64,000 nt of DNA, taken from contig JAWZYV010015837.1 in NCBI GenBank assembly GCA_038373885.1, positions 868,001 to 932,000 of the forward strand. Direction: 5' to 3'. Position 1 is the stretch's first letter. The number at the start of each line of letters is the position of its first letter. The position numbers and the translations under genes were made by a program. Source of the stretch: Cheiracanthium punctorium. Taxonomy: Eukaryota; Arthropoda; Arachnida; Araneae; Cheiracanthiidae. A model generated the notes under the pieces. That model saw only the letters and a list, made by a program, of their open reading frames with translations. It was not told the DNA's origin and made no database searches. Shown in pieces: positions 25,561-38,170 of the stretch.

Positions 25561-26632
25561 TGCAACTCGTGTTACTCAGACACTTTGTATCAATCTAAGT
25601 CACTAGATTGAATATAAGCTATCGGTAAAAGGTAAAAATGACAAAAGCTAAAAGTCTGTAAGTGTTTCCTTTTACCCCCTATATCGCGCTGCAATGGAAC
25701 ATTTAAAACACTCTTCACAAACACTCAAATAATATGAGTCAAAGTTCAAAATTCAACATATATGTTTTATCTACGGTTCCTGAAAAAAAGACCACTTGCT
25801 CTTTATTTGGCCCTCGTTCGTCGAATTCTGCATCAGCTTACTTTTTCTCAATGGCAACACTGTGTTTTGACTATATTAAACCAAAGAAAATCTTCAAATT
25901 ACCCTAAATATAAATTTTCACCGATTTTCTACCATAATTTATGGATATATTGTGAATTCTCATTTTGCACGATTTTAAGGGACTTTCTGCAGATTGATAA
26001 ACGGTATTTGTAGGTTCCGAACTTTGCGCCTTTCATTAATTTCTCTCGCGATAGTCAAAGGAATAAATAAATATTATTTACATTGAAAATACTGTTTGTG
26101 ACAAGGCATAAAGCTTATTGTACTGAGAATATCAGGGGCAGAAGTTAGAATGTTTTGTCAGTGGTCCAACTGAACTGTGACTCCAAAACTTCCTTCGTCT
26201 GTATACATGATTTAAAGAAAAAATGCATAACAACTGCTTACGATTTTGAAACTATTTCTAATTTGAAATTGTTATTGAGTGTTTGAAAGTTCTCTTAGAC
26301 AATTTAAATGTTTGCCAGGAGTCAGATTCTATTCTTTGTTCTTTTGACTACAAGCATGAATGTTACTCAGCTACGGTCGAACTTGAAGAATAGTTCATCA
26401 TTGAAAATTTATTTGTTTGAATTTCACGTAAAAAGCTCAATTACATTTTTGCCGACCCAATATTATCATTTTGCTTGTTGTTTCACTTTCTTCATATAAT
26501 ATTATCGTCTGCAATGCGCAATGTTTTATAGGACTTTTTGACGTTATATTAATTTACAGTCAGATGAAAAGTTAGATGGAAAAATATGTTGTTGTTGGAT
26601 TAAGGCCAGTTATTTGCATAAGGAATCTAGGC

Positions 26633-26824
26633 CTATGGGTGGGGTGCCCTCTGTGGGGGTTTTCTTGAGGGGTCCTAACCCGTATTTACGCTAAGTTTCG
26701 GAGAAAACCACGGAAAACTCCGGTTAGGTCGATGGACGAGCGATGGGACCCGAACCCGGGACCTTCACACTTTGCCTGTCTACCACTTCCAGTGACTTAA
26801 CCACTGTGCCATGGTGAGGCGACA
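26633..26824 (-). repeat. tRNA-derived SINE, minus copy
   Basis: On the minus strand a tRNA-like head (CATGGCACAGTGGTTAAGTC, then the B box GTCCCGGGTTCGGGTCCC at about 26746-26764) is followed by the same body as the copy at 18164: GACCTAACCG, GTGGTTTTCTCCGAAACTT and AAATACGGGTTAGGACCCC. It ends in a G/C-rich stretch. This is clearly a SINE rather than a functional tRNA gene. Confidence 0.78.
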
Positions 26825-27839
26825 GAAAGATAGGGTTTTTAATGTTTGTTGAAAGTTTGATAAAGTATGGGGAAGTCCAAAGACCTGATGTTTCGGATAT
26901 TAAAAAAAGGTAAAATTCGTGCCTGTAATGTCGAGGATGTTAGTTTTTCAGAAATAGGAAGTTGTATTGGAAGACATACATCTAATTCTATACATGGAAA
27001 TATTTTATTTGGGGAGAAATAGTAGCGGACGCAACACAAAAAATGCTTTATAGATTCACCATCAAACTGTACAAACTTCCAATTTATTTGCTTCAAAATT
27101 TCCTATTTTTTTAATACCACTATCTTTTGCTATATTTGTGCAAAAGAATTCTAATTTACGTTTATTTTATGCAATATTCAAAAAATTGTCACTTTATAAA
27201 TGTATATATGGTACCTTAACTCATGAAAATAACACATTTTATTTAATATAAATTAAACTACTGAACGTACAAATTTTAAATTTTGCACAGACATGTAAAA
27301 TTACTTTCTGCATCTATTTCCAGTGAAATTGGCTAGGTCGCTATTTATAATTTTTAATATTAATTTAATAATCCATAATTCATATTACATATCTTATTAA
27401 AAATTGTAATAATCGTAATTTATGTTTGGATCGTTTAGTTCGAATAATAATCTTCTTATTATCAATATTATTTGAGCTATAAATTAAAATATGAAAAAAA
27501 AATATTTTAAATTACGGTAAGGGGATTTTGTAAGAACACAACCCACTCATTTTCAGTTCAAATTTATTGAAAATTGGTATCCGGGTTTAAAAGGTGCTGA
27601 ATTTTTTAAATGTGAAGTGAAATCTGGGGGTTGGTATTGGGGAAAAAAAGTTGGTGTGAATTTTAAAATGGAGATTGCCCCTTATTCAATTCTTATGTAT
27701 AGCAAATTAAAGTGTACATATATCTTAAACGATTGGTATATTTAACTTCGCTGTACGAGGAACGGATGCGGAATAAAGTATATGTGGGCGTGTTTTTTCC
27801 CGCAGCTGTACAATACATTAATAAACATAAATTTGAAAT

Positions 27840-28470
27840 TTAGATGGAAAATACAAATGCTATTAAACTACTATAGCCTGATATGAAAACATAAAACTTT
27901 TATTAGAGGTTAGTCTATAATTTACCATTTTATATTAAATTTACTTAAATTAAACTCAAAAATCAATATTTTTCCTTACTTTGGAGAAGTTGGGGTTTAA
28001 TGAAACAAAATTTACTATTTTTTTCCCAGTACACAAATTTGCATGTAAAAAATAAAATTAATTTCCAATTTTAAGCTAATTTTCCTCATATAAATTAATT
28101 TTTATGAGTTTGTAAAGAGCTTTTTCATATTTAAAAAATTGCAAAAGGTAAATGTCTTTGTTTGATTGTACCCCTTGTCTTTGTTTGAATGTAATGTTTG
28201 TGTACATTTATACCGGGGTACAATAAAACACATAATAACACTTCACAAAAACTCATATAATTTGAGTCAAAATTTAAAATTCAACATAAATGCTTTGTGT
28301 ACATTTATAACAAACATTAGAGAGACATAAATATGAAATCCCCCCCCCAAAAAAAAAATTAATTAAACTGTTATAGTGTAGCATGGAAACATATTACTTT
28401 TATTAGAGGTTAGCCTATAGTTTTTCATTTTATATTAAATTTACTTAAATCGCATTCAAAAATTAGCATT
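27840..28470. repeat. Local direct duplication, ~520 bp apart
   Basis: The stretch at 27840-27968 recurs at 28358-28470, both containing TTTTATTAGAGGTTAG and TTTTATATTAAATTTACTTA. The sequence around 28220-28300 also resembles 25690-25765 (CTTCACAAA, TTTGAGTCAAA/TATGAGTCAAA, AAAATTCAACATA). This shows further rearranged copies between units 1 and 2. Non-coding. Confidence 0.7.
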
Positions 28471-29239
28471 TCTGTTTTCCTTTCTATATCAGCTGAAGGA
28501 ACAGGAGGTGGTAGTTTTGGATACAATTTGGGTTTTGTCAAAAGTCCGAAGAACGCACAAATTTGAAGCTTGGACCGTTCCGTTTGATTAAAGTTTATTA
28601 TATCCCCAACAGAGTACATTTTTTTCACATTTAAGTTAACCTTCCTTTATTAAAACATAATCATTTAGAGGGATACTGCTTGTGTCATACATGTTATGTG
28701 AGAATAACTCATAATCTGTACTGTTTGGATTGTTAGTTGAAAGACAATCTGGATTGCCACCATCTTCAGAGTCTCAAGAAGATAGAATACCATTTAAAAA
28801 TAATTCCTTCTTAACTTTATGTGCTCTATGGAGATCTCAATCTAAATATTTACTAGCAACATCTTTAACTTAAATGAATGCATTCATCAGGGGTACGATA
28901 AAACTTGTTTCATTGTACCACATCTAGAATTGTTTCGTTGCATCCAAAATCGACACTACAAGCTAAATAAAGTTTTACTTATTCCTAATATTTATTTTTA
29001 ACTGTTCTGGATTTGAAAGTATTAAGACCACACCATAGTGATCAGAATATTTGAAAAATAAATAATTATACATATGAAAACATGGAGGTAAAAATTCACT
29101 TTTAGTAACAACATTTACTTTCAGAGAATGGTGAAAATTCCCGAAATTTCAATATTTCTTGTAAAAATTCTCCAATGTAAAAATTCTTTCCAAGTCGCAT
29201 CAGTAATTTGAACATAATTTTTTATAGTAGGTATGCCAG

Positions 29240-30450
29240 TTTCAACTTTCTGTGACAAACCCTATTCATTTCAGAAAGCATGTTCCATTGTACCCCAACT
29301 TCTATAATTATGCCTGAACATTTTGGAGACTTAAGGTAGTGAACATTGTTTTATACTGTTTCCTTATGTTAATTACTCAGATACGTAGGGTGATTTTAAA
29401 CTCAGAAAGGGGTATGAGCAGAAAGATTGAAATTTTAGATATTTTTTACTCTAGCAAGCGTATATTTTATATAAATTATTACTATTTAAAGAAATTAGAG
29501 TTACTTAATGCATATATATTTTAAGTTTTTAAAAGGACCCATTTTTGATATACTATAATCAGTTAGATTTAAGGCCTATTTACTTAAACAAGTACTAACG
29601 ATAATATACATGTCGCGTAGGATCGTTGAAAGTTTCACTTTCTTTTTAATGACATCACATCAGTGCATATAATAATTTTATTAAGGAAAAAATGTTTAAA
29701 ATAATCAATATAAAGTTGGACAAAATGCGAGGAAAGAGCAAAAAGCATCAGAAATTAGGTCTGCATAGCTCTGACGACAAAGAGAAGAGAACGTTGCACA
29801 ATTCTGCGAATTCTGTTTGGTGTGGGTACTTACGTAAGACACATATCTTCTAAAATATTTTAATATCATAGGATTTTGCACATGATTCTGTCGCAGAAAC
29901 AGATTATTTTTTGTCTCCTTTTTTCAGTGTAGCTTTAATACTTATTTCGCTGCCACTCCTCAATAATATCTTTTAATGTATGTTATTGTTTATTAACTTA
30001 ATTTCGACTGTACACAAGTGATTTTCACTGCAAACATTCGTTTTCATCCACCAGAAAGCATAAGAAACTACATTTTTTGTATATTTTCAAATTACATTTT
30101 TATATGTTATAATAATTTTATTCCGAATTCCTCATAATGTTATAGTTTTTTTGTTTTTTATCAATGTCGATTTCTGTATAAACTTTTGAGCAAATTTTGC
30201 AGCTAGTAATAAATAAATTTTATTTATTGCTTCTGATTGTTTGTGTTTTTCAGTTTAAAGTATATGATTTAATTATAAGCTTTTACAGAAAAAAAAAGAA
30301 ATGAAATTGAAGGTAACATACAGAAACACTTGTTACACATTCCCTGTACAATGTTTATAACTTACGAAATAAAGAAAATTTTCAGAGTAATAAACAAACA
30401 GAAATGGAAAACTTCCATGCAGATATAATATTGTATATTTAATGAATTGC
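29240..30450 (+). repeat. Segmental duplication blocks alpha tail and beta, unit 2
   Basis: The first part (29310-29450) resembles 1490-1600, and the rest resembles 2430-3270 and 41935-42650, in order. This places the left part of unit 2. No genes were recognised. Confidence 0.75.
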
Positions 30451-30764
30451 TCAGCGTCATTTTTTTGTGTGTGTCACATACATAAGACAATTCAGATTCG
30501 TTTACTGTGATTTATTAAACTTGGCTCTTGAACGATTACACAATGTTTATTTTACAAAACAAGCTATTTAGAAAATGTACAAGAACTGCAGTTACTGTAA
30601 ACAGTTTTTCGGAATTGCATTTCAAAAACGCGCTCGTAAAACTATCTTAAACTAAACAATAAAAAGCAAAGTTCTTTCTTTTTCCGGAAGAGTCTCAGTT
30701 CAAGTCGTGTTGAGGAGTGCGGTCGCTGCTTCTTCTGGAAATATAGCTCAAGTCATACTAGAGC

Positions 30765-30793
30765 AGTGTGTGTGTGTGTGTATGTGTTTGTGT
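30765..30793. repeat. (GT)n microsatellite
   Basis: A short run of GT dinucleotides with interruptions, in unit 2 just before the site that is empty for the CAAGCTTG element. Confidence 0.85.
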
Positions 30794-30904
30794 TTTATCC
30801 TGATCTGAAGCATTTCTTGTATCTGCTGAAGTCTCTATGGCAAAGAAAAACCACATTATGTAGACGAGGAGAGGATATTATGAAATAGTCGTGAAAGTGA
30901 GCTT

Positions 30905-31320
30905 GAATCTGCCATGGGAATTTTATGTTGCAATGGTTTATTTTCTAGAAAAAACAAAATTTTCTTCGTTGTTTAATTTCCTTCTTCCATAACTTTCTTA
31001 TATGCTGCTTGGCGTTTTTCCAATTACCAATAACAACTTCTCAGGATTAGGAAAAAAGGCAGTTTTTTTTTTAAATCACTGGATCCACGATCTTTAAAAA
31101 GATGATCAGGCAAATGCCATCTTGTTTGTATAGCTTGTCCTATATATTTTGTAATGTCTTTTTTTATGTCGAACTATACTGGAACTAAGTTTTTATGATA
31201 TAATTTTCAGGTACCTTCATTGCATTTGTAGGTTCAGGTGTTCTAAAATATATAACAACAGATCTCGGTTAATTCTCGTTAACTAAGTGATGTAAATGTC
31301 CTCAAATTCTGAAAGCTCTT
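30905..31320 (+). repeat. Segmental duplication block delta, unit 2
   Basis: This is the counterpart of 8290-8870. It is followed at once by a truncated MITE and a mariner fragment that unit 1 lacks at this place. Confidence 0.75.
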
Positions 31321-31324
31321 TTTT

Positions 31325-31480
31325 TTTACGGGAAATGACGTGCTAAAAAGTAAAGGATTCTCGTGAAGCTATGTCACCTGCAACTATTTTTATAGAAATC
31401 AAATCTATTCTTCGTGACTGGCAACAGTCAAAACGTCAGAGTTTGGTGTTCCCAGAGCGGGATCATTGAACGTTAAAGAG
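31325..31480. mobile_element. Truncated copy of the TTAA MITE seen at 14952
   Basis: The sequence matches the first ~150 bp of the element at 14952-15416 in reverse orientation, including the stretch that encodes nothing but reads GAGTTTGGTGTTCCCAGAGC. It ends in a decayed terminus and TTAA (31481-31484). The other end is missing: the copy stops at about 31325 in a T run. It lies in unit 2 between a duplicated block and a mariner fragment. Confidence 0.75.
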
Positions 31481-31528
31481 TTAAGCATCCATGCAATCGC
31501 TAACACCCCGAACTCGTCAAAATGTGTG

Positions 31529-31660
31529 ATACATGGGGTTGTGACGGAGGATTTGCAAATGCTAAGAGTCTGTGCGAAGCTTGTGCCGAAGGTTTTGACG
31601 GAGGAGCGGTAAGAACTTCGAGTTTTGTGCTCTGAAGAATTGTAGGAATTGTAGGCGACT
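31529..31660 (+). pseudogene. Mariner transposase fragment (N-terminal half)
   Basis: The plus-strand translation reads VVTEDLQMLRVCAKLVPKVL and then TEER before a stop. This closely resembles the conserved mariner segment around TEDLxMRKVCAKLVPKVLT between the helix-turn-helix domain and the first catalytic Asp. A weak continuation (ELRVLCSEEL) follows to about 31690 with stops. No terminal repeats were found. It lies only in unit 2, just after a truncated TTAA-type MITE, so it arrived after the segment duplicated or was lost from the other unit. Confidence 0.65.
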
Positions 31661-31699
31661 TTTCGTTATTTGGCGATTTACATATGCTCACTACATATG

Positions 31700-32939
31700 C
31701 TCACACAGGCATATTTTCATACACTAATCTGCAAAGTATTACGTGTATTTAGCACCACGAATTATATCATCTCGCCGCACTGGCAAATATCCAAAGTGTG
31801 CTATAATTTCTGTAATGGCATAGTTAACGCCATCAAATATTTCTACTGGTAGCAAATATGCCAGATTATACCTAATGCCAAGATGGCGCTTTTAATATCA
31901 GTTACAATTAGTTATTCTGTTTTGGAAAAACGAATAATCGCTAATTCCAAACTCCTGTTGTCTAAGCGAACTTACTATTTGAAAATTGTCAACTCTGTGT
32001 AACACACTTTGAGTTATTTATTGCATATAATTTTTGATTTGGCGTAAAATGGGTGTAATTCGACATCATGTCGAATTGATGTCGATTGAATCATGAATTT
32101 CACGCGATTCTACATACTTGGAATTGCTTTGCTGCAAGGGAATGAATGATTTTATGCCTCATCTGGCAACCATTATGTTTATTTTTTCAGTTTTGTATTA
32201 ATATCTTCTAAAATATTTCGATTTTCGAAATATAAGTCAGCTTATCAGGTTCCTCGGAATTTTCAGAATGCGTGGACACCTTATTCGAAACTTAAATCCC
32301 CGCGTTTTAGGAGAAGACCCCGAACAAGCTCTTGATAACGGCGACAGCGGACGTTACTTTTTTTTAGAATAGAGAGATAGAGAGATACTCTCTGCCCTGT
32401 GGAAAAATTATCTGGTGTAATGTATCAACTTCAAATATTCGACCTTCAGAAGAAATTACTTTTCCAGCACGTTATCAAGACTTCGTGAATACTTCATGTT
32501 ACATATTAATTTTTGATTTACTGATTGTAAATATTTTGTAAATAGTATTTATATAATTGGTTCTTCGTAAGTGTTCATGTGTTGTTTACAGTTATTTTTC
32601 TTCTTCTATTGCAACTATGTTGATTGGAAGGGGAGTAGTGAAAGTGCTGTACCCCCTACACAAACATAATCTTTGTATTGCAAATTTACGCAGATTGCAA
32701 AAGGCAACAGTGGATTAGAAAAAGTATGATTTTTAGAATAACAATGGTTTAGGAAGTTTGATCTGTTTTAACAATAAATAAGTACTTTTAAAATATTATA
32801 GTTAAAACTTATTTTTAAGCATAACTATTATTTTGTGAGGTAGTAATCGCTAGAGATATCTTAAAAAGTCTCATGCAACAGAAAAAAAAAATGTTCCCCG
32901 GTGTAATTTACTGCTCAATTTGTATTTTATGATATTCAT
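31700..32939. other. Unassigned sequence in unit 2
   Basis: This lies between the mariner fragment and the duplicated 5' flank of channel copy 2. No gene, repeat end or conserved frame was recognised. Confidence 0.5.
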
Positions 32940-35081
32940 TTTTCACATATTCCATTTCACTGAAACTAAAAATGTCTAGCAGAAAAATGTTTCAAAAGTT
33001 TATTTTTCCTTTTTTTTTCACTGAACTTTGCGTGTTGATTTTGAATAACGTGTAAAATTTAAAATATTCAGGTAAAAATTGGACATGGTTAATGTGTTCA
33101 TTTGCATTGACCTAACAATTAAAACAACCAAAAACTGACTTTGTGCCCATACATCTTATTCACAAATCCTACATAAAAGCTAAGCTCTTTTTAAAAATTC
33201 AGAAGTATGCATTTTTTTTTTTTTTGTAAAAGAGGATAACTGAGCATTTTAAAATTATTGGATTGCAATGAATCTGCTCTTTGTGTTGCGTGGCAAGCCT
33301 TAACTGTAATATTAGTGGTGGTCATTTTCTGTTAAATATGTGCATGTATGATAAACCATTGAAATAATAGTCTTTTGCACGATACATGCCTTTTTGAATT
33401 TTTATGAGGAGAATTTAAGCATTATTAATACTAACTTTTCTGTTGTTTATGTACTTCTCCATTATTCAAATATTTTTTTTTTAACATTTCTTGTAACTAT
33501 TGCTTGTAATTTTGCTTACAAAAAGCCTTTTAGTTCATAACATTATAATTTAAAGCATCTTATTTCGTGTATTATCATAGAACAGTGTACCAGGATGCAT
33601 TTCTCTAATAGAAGACTTTCGTGACGATGTCCCTGAGTATCGCAATATTGTTCTTCCTCAGCAGTCATTTCATGCTTGTTGGTATTTCGTACTGTTGGGT
33701 AGGTGGTGGTGGCGCAGAAAAACGGGGGATCGGCACATGATATGTATGTACATTGTATGTACCTGCCGGCGAATTGGCCTTAAGCTAAGTTGCGTGTGAG
33801 CAATTGTACCTCTCTGTGCTTTCTCTTTTTCGGTATAGGTTTTAAGGTACAGCATACAAAAACCCGTCACTGCGGTTCATTCCCACCAAATATCACATAC
33901 TTTTAGAGATATCCGTTTTGCTAAAAGTATCCCTCAGAAATCGCTAAATATGAGATGCGGACACGATCCGACAGAACAGAAGATTTAACAATAAATTAAT
34001 AGCTTTGAAGTTTTAAAAGAATAAGATTTTATTTTGTTAAGCACTTCCTGGAGTTTGGTGATTCTTGATTTTAATTGAGAGATGACAAACAACGGCGAAT
34101 GAAGTAAGGTTTAAAGATTTCACTTCCTGATTTGAAGATTAGAGAAAATTCTTTCTGCTTTGTTGAATAAGGAGAAATGAAGTATCATTTCATCTTTTAT
34201 TATTATCTTATTGCATTTTTTCATCTATTTATCGTTGAAAGGGGATATGAATGCGTCTCCTTAAATGATAAAATGGAGATTAAGATCAAATAATTAAGAA
34301 TATTATATTTGCTTAATCAAAATATATTGAGTACTGTAAAGACATGGTTTCAACAAAATTGTATTTGTTGTATCAGCACAGATTTGATTCTAAAGGTGCT
34401 TCTCCCATGTTCGGCAATTATAAACTAAGAAATGAGTATCGATTACACCACTTGCTACACACAGGTCCTTAAGAGATGCAATTTTAAATTATATTTTAAA
34501 AGGAATACTTTGAAAGAATAAAGTTTTTTCAAGAACAATATCTGTTACATTTTCCCGAAGAATTTCTTTATTACAGAATGTTTCTCTAATGAACAATTAA
34601 GATTGTTCTTTTATTCAATAAAAATAATTTGGAAAGCTAAAATAAAGTGTTAATATATGTGTCCGTAGTTTTAAAAGTATAAGAAATTAATCTAAAATCT
34701 TCAGAGGTAATTACATTTCTTGAAGTTTATGATAAAACAAAACTAAATAATAATAATATGTTCTCTTTTTGTTTAATTTACAAACATACAAGGGAATTAA
34801 AAAAATGTAAATATTTTCAAATATTTTTATATGATTAAGTCAGAAATATTTTCCAATAAAATAAAAACACTTTGGAGTTTAAAAATAAACATTTTTAAAA
34901 CAGCTCACTAACCATTTAGAGTTGTTGATGATATTTTATTATTTTCATTGAATTTTTCAGGATTGTGTTTCGGGAAAAAATACCACGTTTCAATAAGCTT
35001 TTATTAAAAATTCTAAATAACAGATATTGTCTAGTAAAAATTGAAATTATCAAAAATAAAATTAAGTTTCAATGCATAGAC
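32940..35081 (+). repeat. Duplicated block epsilon, upstream of channel copy 2
   Basis: This is the counterpart of 20800-23107 and the 5' flank of the channel pseudogene. An open frame reaches upstream of the chosen ATG at 35082 to 34965, but that part is not shared with copy 1. Confidence 0.8.
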
Positions 35082-36658
35082 ATGTCTGACTCAAAAGTTT
35101 TTACTTCGCGAACTCACAACCATAATGAAGCATCTATCTCTCATAATTCAAGAGAGAAATTTGTTGAAAGTTCTGCCACAGTTTTCAAAGGAAACAAAAA
35201 CATTACGCTTCAAAAAAAAAGAAAAAATTAAAGCGCGTAATCTGCATGAAGATTTCTTGGGACCTAGCATACATAATTTGAATTCCTCAAAAAAAAAAAA
35301 ATCCCGTAGTTTTATTCTTCAGAAAAGTTTCCAGTTACTTTAATCACTTTGAAATCCCTTCATCTACTGTCAGTAAACTAATTTTAATATTAATGTATGT
35401 TTCTTCTGCCGGGGTCTGTATTTCACAGATATTCGTGTTTTTATCTGCTTACTTTGACTATCCAGTAATAACCAAGATTGAATCAGAGAAAGAAGAACGC
35501 ATTCAACTCCCAGTTGTTACTGTCTGTAATATTAACAAGTATTATGCTGAATTTCAGTCCTGTGTTGACGAATTTTTAAGTTACGACAAATGCCTTAATT
35601 TAAATCACACTGAAAGATCAGACACTAGTACGGAGAAGGGGGCTGCACCTATCTGTGATTTTAAAAATACCCAATCAAATGATGTAATTAATATTGATGA
35701 TAAATTATTTCCTTCGACTGTATATTCTATAGATGCTACTTCTCGGCTGAAATATGGACACAGTGGTGAACAATTCCTTGACCTTTTTATGGATGGTCTT
35801 TCTTGTTATGGTCAAATTGAAGTTTCTCTTAGCAACAATTATGGAAATTGTTTTACATTTAAGCCAAACGAAGGTTGTGGAACGGTAAATAAACCTAGTC
35901 CTCAAGAATCGTTAAATCTTAGGCTTAATTTAGAAGTTCCTAAATATGCAGCAATTACTGATTCCGTAGGAATTAGACTTCAGATACACGATGCTCATGT
36001 ACCACATAATATTGACGAAAGAGGTATTTTCCTGGGTGGTGGAACAAAGACTTATGCAGCACTAACGAAGTCGGTCTTCTCACGACTTCCACCACCGTAC
36101 AAAGATCGTTGTAGAAATTACACCACAGAACAAGGTGATCAGCATGTATGTTTCGAAAATTGTCTTGACGAAATCACGAATACGAAGTGTTTCTGTTCGA
36201 TGAAAAGTGATGTGCATGAGAATGTGAAAGAGTGCGATATCACAAATGATGCAGTTTTATGCTGTCTTGCGAAACACCGCATTGAAACTTCATGCGACTG
36301 CCCTCTTTCATGCGAGGAAGTTGTGTATAACATGCAATTTTCATCTTTGCCTCTTACAGAAGATGGAATTTTCTATGCTGCTACACGAATAAATACATCT
36401 ATAATATGAAGAAGTTATTATGATAGATTTCCAGAATCAGTACGCAAAACGATGCAATTATCATTCATGGAGGTTTCTATATATTATGATTCATTTGAAT
36501 ATTTGGTTTATAAGCAACTACCATTTTATGACAGCTCACAAATTGTAAGTCAGATTGGTGGACAAATGGGGCTATGGCTTGGAATATCGTTATTGGGAAT
36601 TTTAGAATTACTAAAAAATGTTGTTGTCTTTTGTTTGAAATTCGTAAATAAAATTTAA
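35082..36658 (+). pseudogene. DEG/ENaC channel pseudogene, second tandem copy
   Basis: This is a close relative of the gene at 23108, collinear from the start codon (MSDSKVFT versus MESKVFT) to the stop. TM1 (LMYVSSAGVCISQIFVFLSA), IQLPVVTVCNIN, GNCFTFKP, CDCPLSCEEVVYNM and the TM2 filter region GLWLGISLLGILELL are all readable. It is broken three times. One extra base lies near 35170, just after REKFVES. Another lies in the A13 run at 35289-35301. An in-frame TGA stands at 36407-36409, between the thumb and TM2. The longest intact piece is 35393-36409, and the TM2 piece resumes in the same frame up to 36658. Unlike copy 1 it keeps the conserved Cys after TM1, but it also lacks the His-Gly motif (STVSKLIL). 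AATAAA-type signals follow the stop directly. Three independent lesions make a pseudogene likely. The two poly-A-adjacent shifts could partly be sequencing errors, but the stop could not be explained that way. Confidence 0.88.
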
Positions 36659-36698
36659 ATAAATAAAAATTATTATAAAATACAAATAACTGTAGGTA

Positions 36699-36808
<110 letters not shown>

Positions 36809-37052
36809 TTTACTCAGCTAAATTTTTAGATTCTAGAAATATTGCATTTTAAGTATGCAACACTAATATTTATGTATTTAAAAACTTCTAAAAGTCTTTC
36901 ATATATTAAATATTTTAGAAAGCTTTAAACAGTGTGTCTCACTTTAATGTTTCTGAAATTTTATTAGAGACAGTTTGCGCCTGGATGACTTGGAAACGTA
37001 CTGCACTATGCCAGGCCTGAAATACTTTCCAAATGCAGTTGTGTTCACAGAT

Positions 37053-37159
37053 ACATAAAAAAAATAAAACATGACGTATAAATGATTTCGTTTTAATAAC
37101 ACATTTACATAAAAAAATAAAACATGACGTATAAATGATTTCGTTTTAATAACACATTT
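37053..37159. repeat. 53-bp direct tandem duplication
   Basis: Two adjacent, nearly identical copies start with ACATAAAAAAA and contain AAAACATGACGTATAAATG. They differ by one A in the homopolymer. It lies in the decayed mariner region after channel copy 2; the counterpart in unit 1 is single, so the duplication is recent. Confidence 0.9.
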
Positions 37160-37189
37160 ACATAAACAAATTCAGCATGGTTCAAAGAA

Positions 37190-37800
37190 TTAAAGATTGT
37201 ATGCATGTTTGAAGTTTCGTCATACCAACTTCAAAATAGACCTCGCTTAACAACACTTATAATGTCGATTATTCTGGAACATTCCAAACAGGCATTGCAT
37301 TACCCCTTCTTTTGTGCACTATCTCCTTTGTGTTGACAAGTGGGATATTAAACAATTGGTTTCATATGATCTTATAAAAAAAATCAAAGCATCATGACTT
37401 CGGTTTATATAAAAGGCCAGTATACAGGGCTACCACGTCTGACCTACTGATGTCCTTCTCTGACGCCTAGGTGGTTACGAATGTTACTACTCAAATGAGT
37501 AGGAGCTCCATCGTGCTTGAACCACACTATTTGTCGCGTTATTACAAATATATGTTCGTCTCAATGAAATGTCATCACCAGCTGTAAGCAGGTCAGACGT
37601 AAATGCAAGAGGTCATGCCCGATGGCGACATTTCCCATAGTGCCATCGCAACTAGTTCCAGGTTCGTATACCCTCCTACTAACTGCTCGTGTTTTTGTAG
37701 TGCGAGGGACTCCTGCAAAAACGCTCAGAACATTTGTTCAATGTTAATGCAATTCCTGTTTGTTGGGGTACTGTCTACCGCTCTCGAAAGTTCTTAAACT
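37190..37800 (-). pseudogene. Decayed mariner-like transposase downstream of channel copy 2
   Basis: This is the duplicate of the remnant at 24960-25560. On the minus strand the frame near 37410-37530 reads IVWFKHDGAPTHLSSNIRNH, the region of the second catalytic Asp of mariner transposases, followed by GVREGHQ, a stop, and RRGSPVYWP. A C-terminal scrap, CLFGMFQNNRHY, lies near 37260-37290. Stops and frame changes show that it is inactive. Each unit preserves different parts of the old gene, and they complement each other in identifying it. Confidence 0.75.
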
Positions 37801-38170
37801 TGTTATACTCAGACACATTGTATTTTACATTAAAGATATTAGGTTGAATACAAATTATCAAAAATTGGGCAAAATATCTGAAAGATAAAGGTTGGATTGA
37901 CATAAAATTGGAATATTTTAAGAAGACCATTAGCACACATTTACTATTTAAGAAAGTACATAGAGATAAAAAGTTTCAACCTAAATTAATTAACAAAGGA
38001 GTTTTCTTCATGAGGTTCCATTCATGAAGTTAGAATTGAACAAATATTATGTCTGTTGTTTCGCCTGGAGAAGTAAAAAGTTGGTGCATAGAAAACTGGT
38101 CTGTTTGAAGAATTTTATAGAGATTAAATTTAGTCTGATAAAATAAATGGTATGCCTGTATATGAAAATA

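Larger units (their letters stand above)
25765..29239. other. Spacer between units 1 and 2
   Basis: AT-rich spacer with the minus-strand SINE at 26633 and the local duplication at 27840-28470. No coding region was recognised. Confidence 0.55.

Noticed and set aside
34965..35081. Extended N-terminus of channel copy 2 from an upstream ATG
   Set aside because: The extra codons have no counterpart in copy 1, whereas the ATG at 35082 aligns with the copy 1 start.
36410..36451. Intron around the stop in channel copy 2
   Set aside because: The sequence aligns codon by codon with copy 1 across the TGA, with no splice signals needed; a nonsense mutation is simpler.
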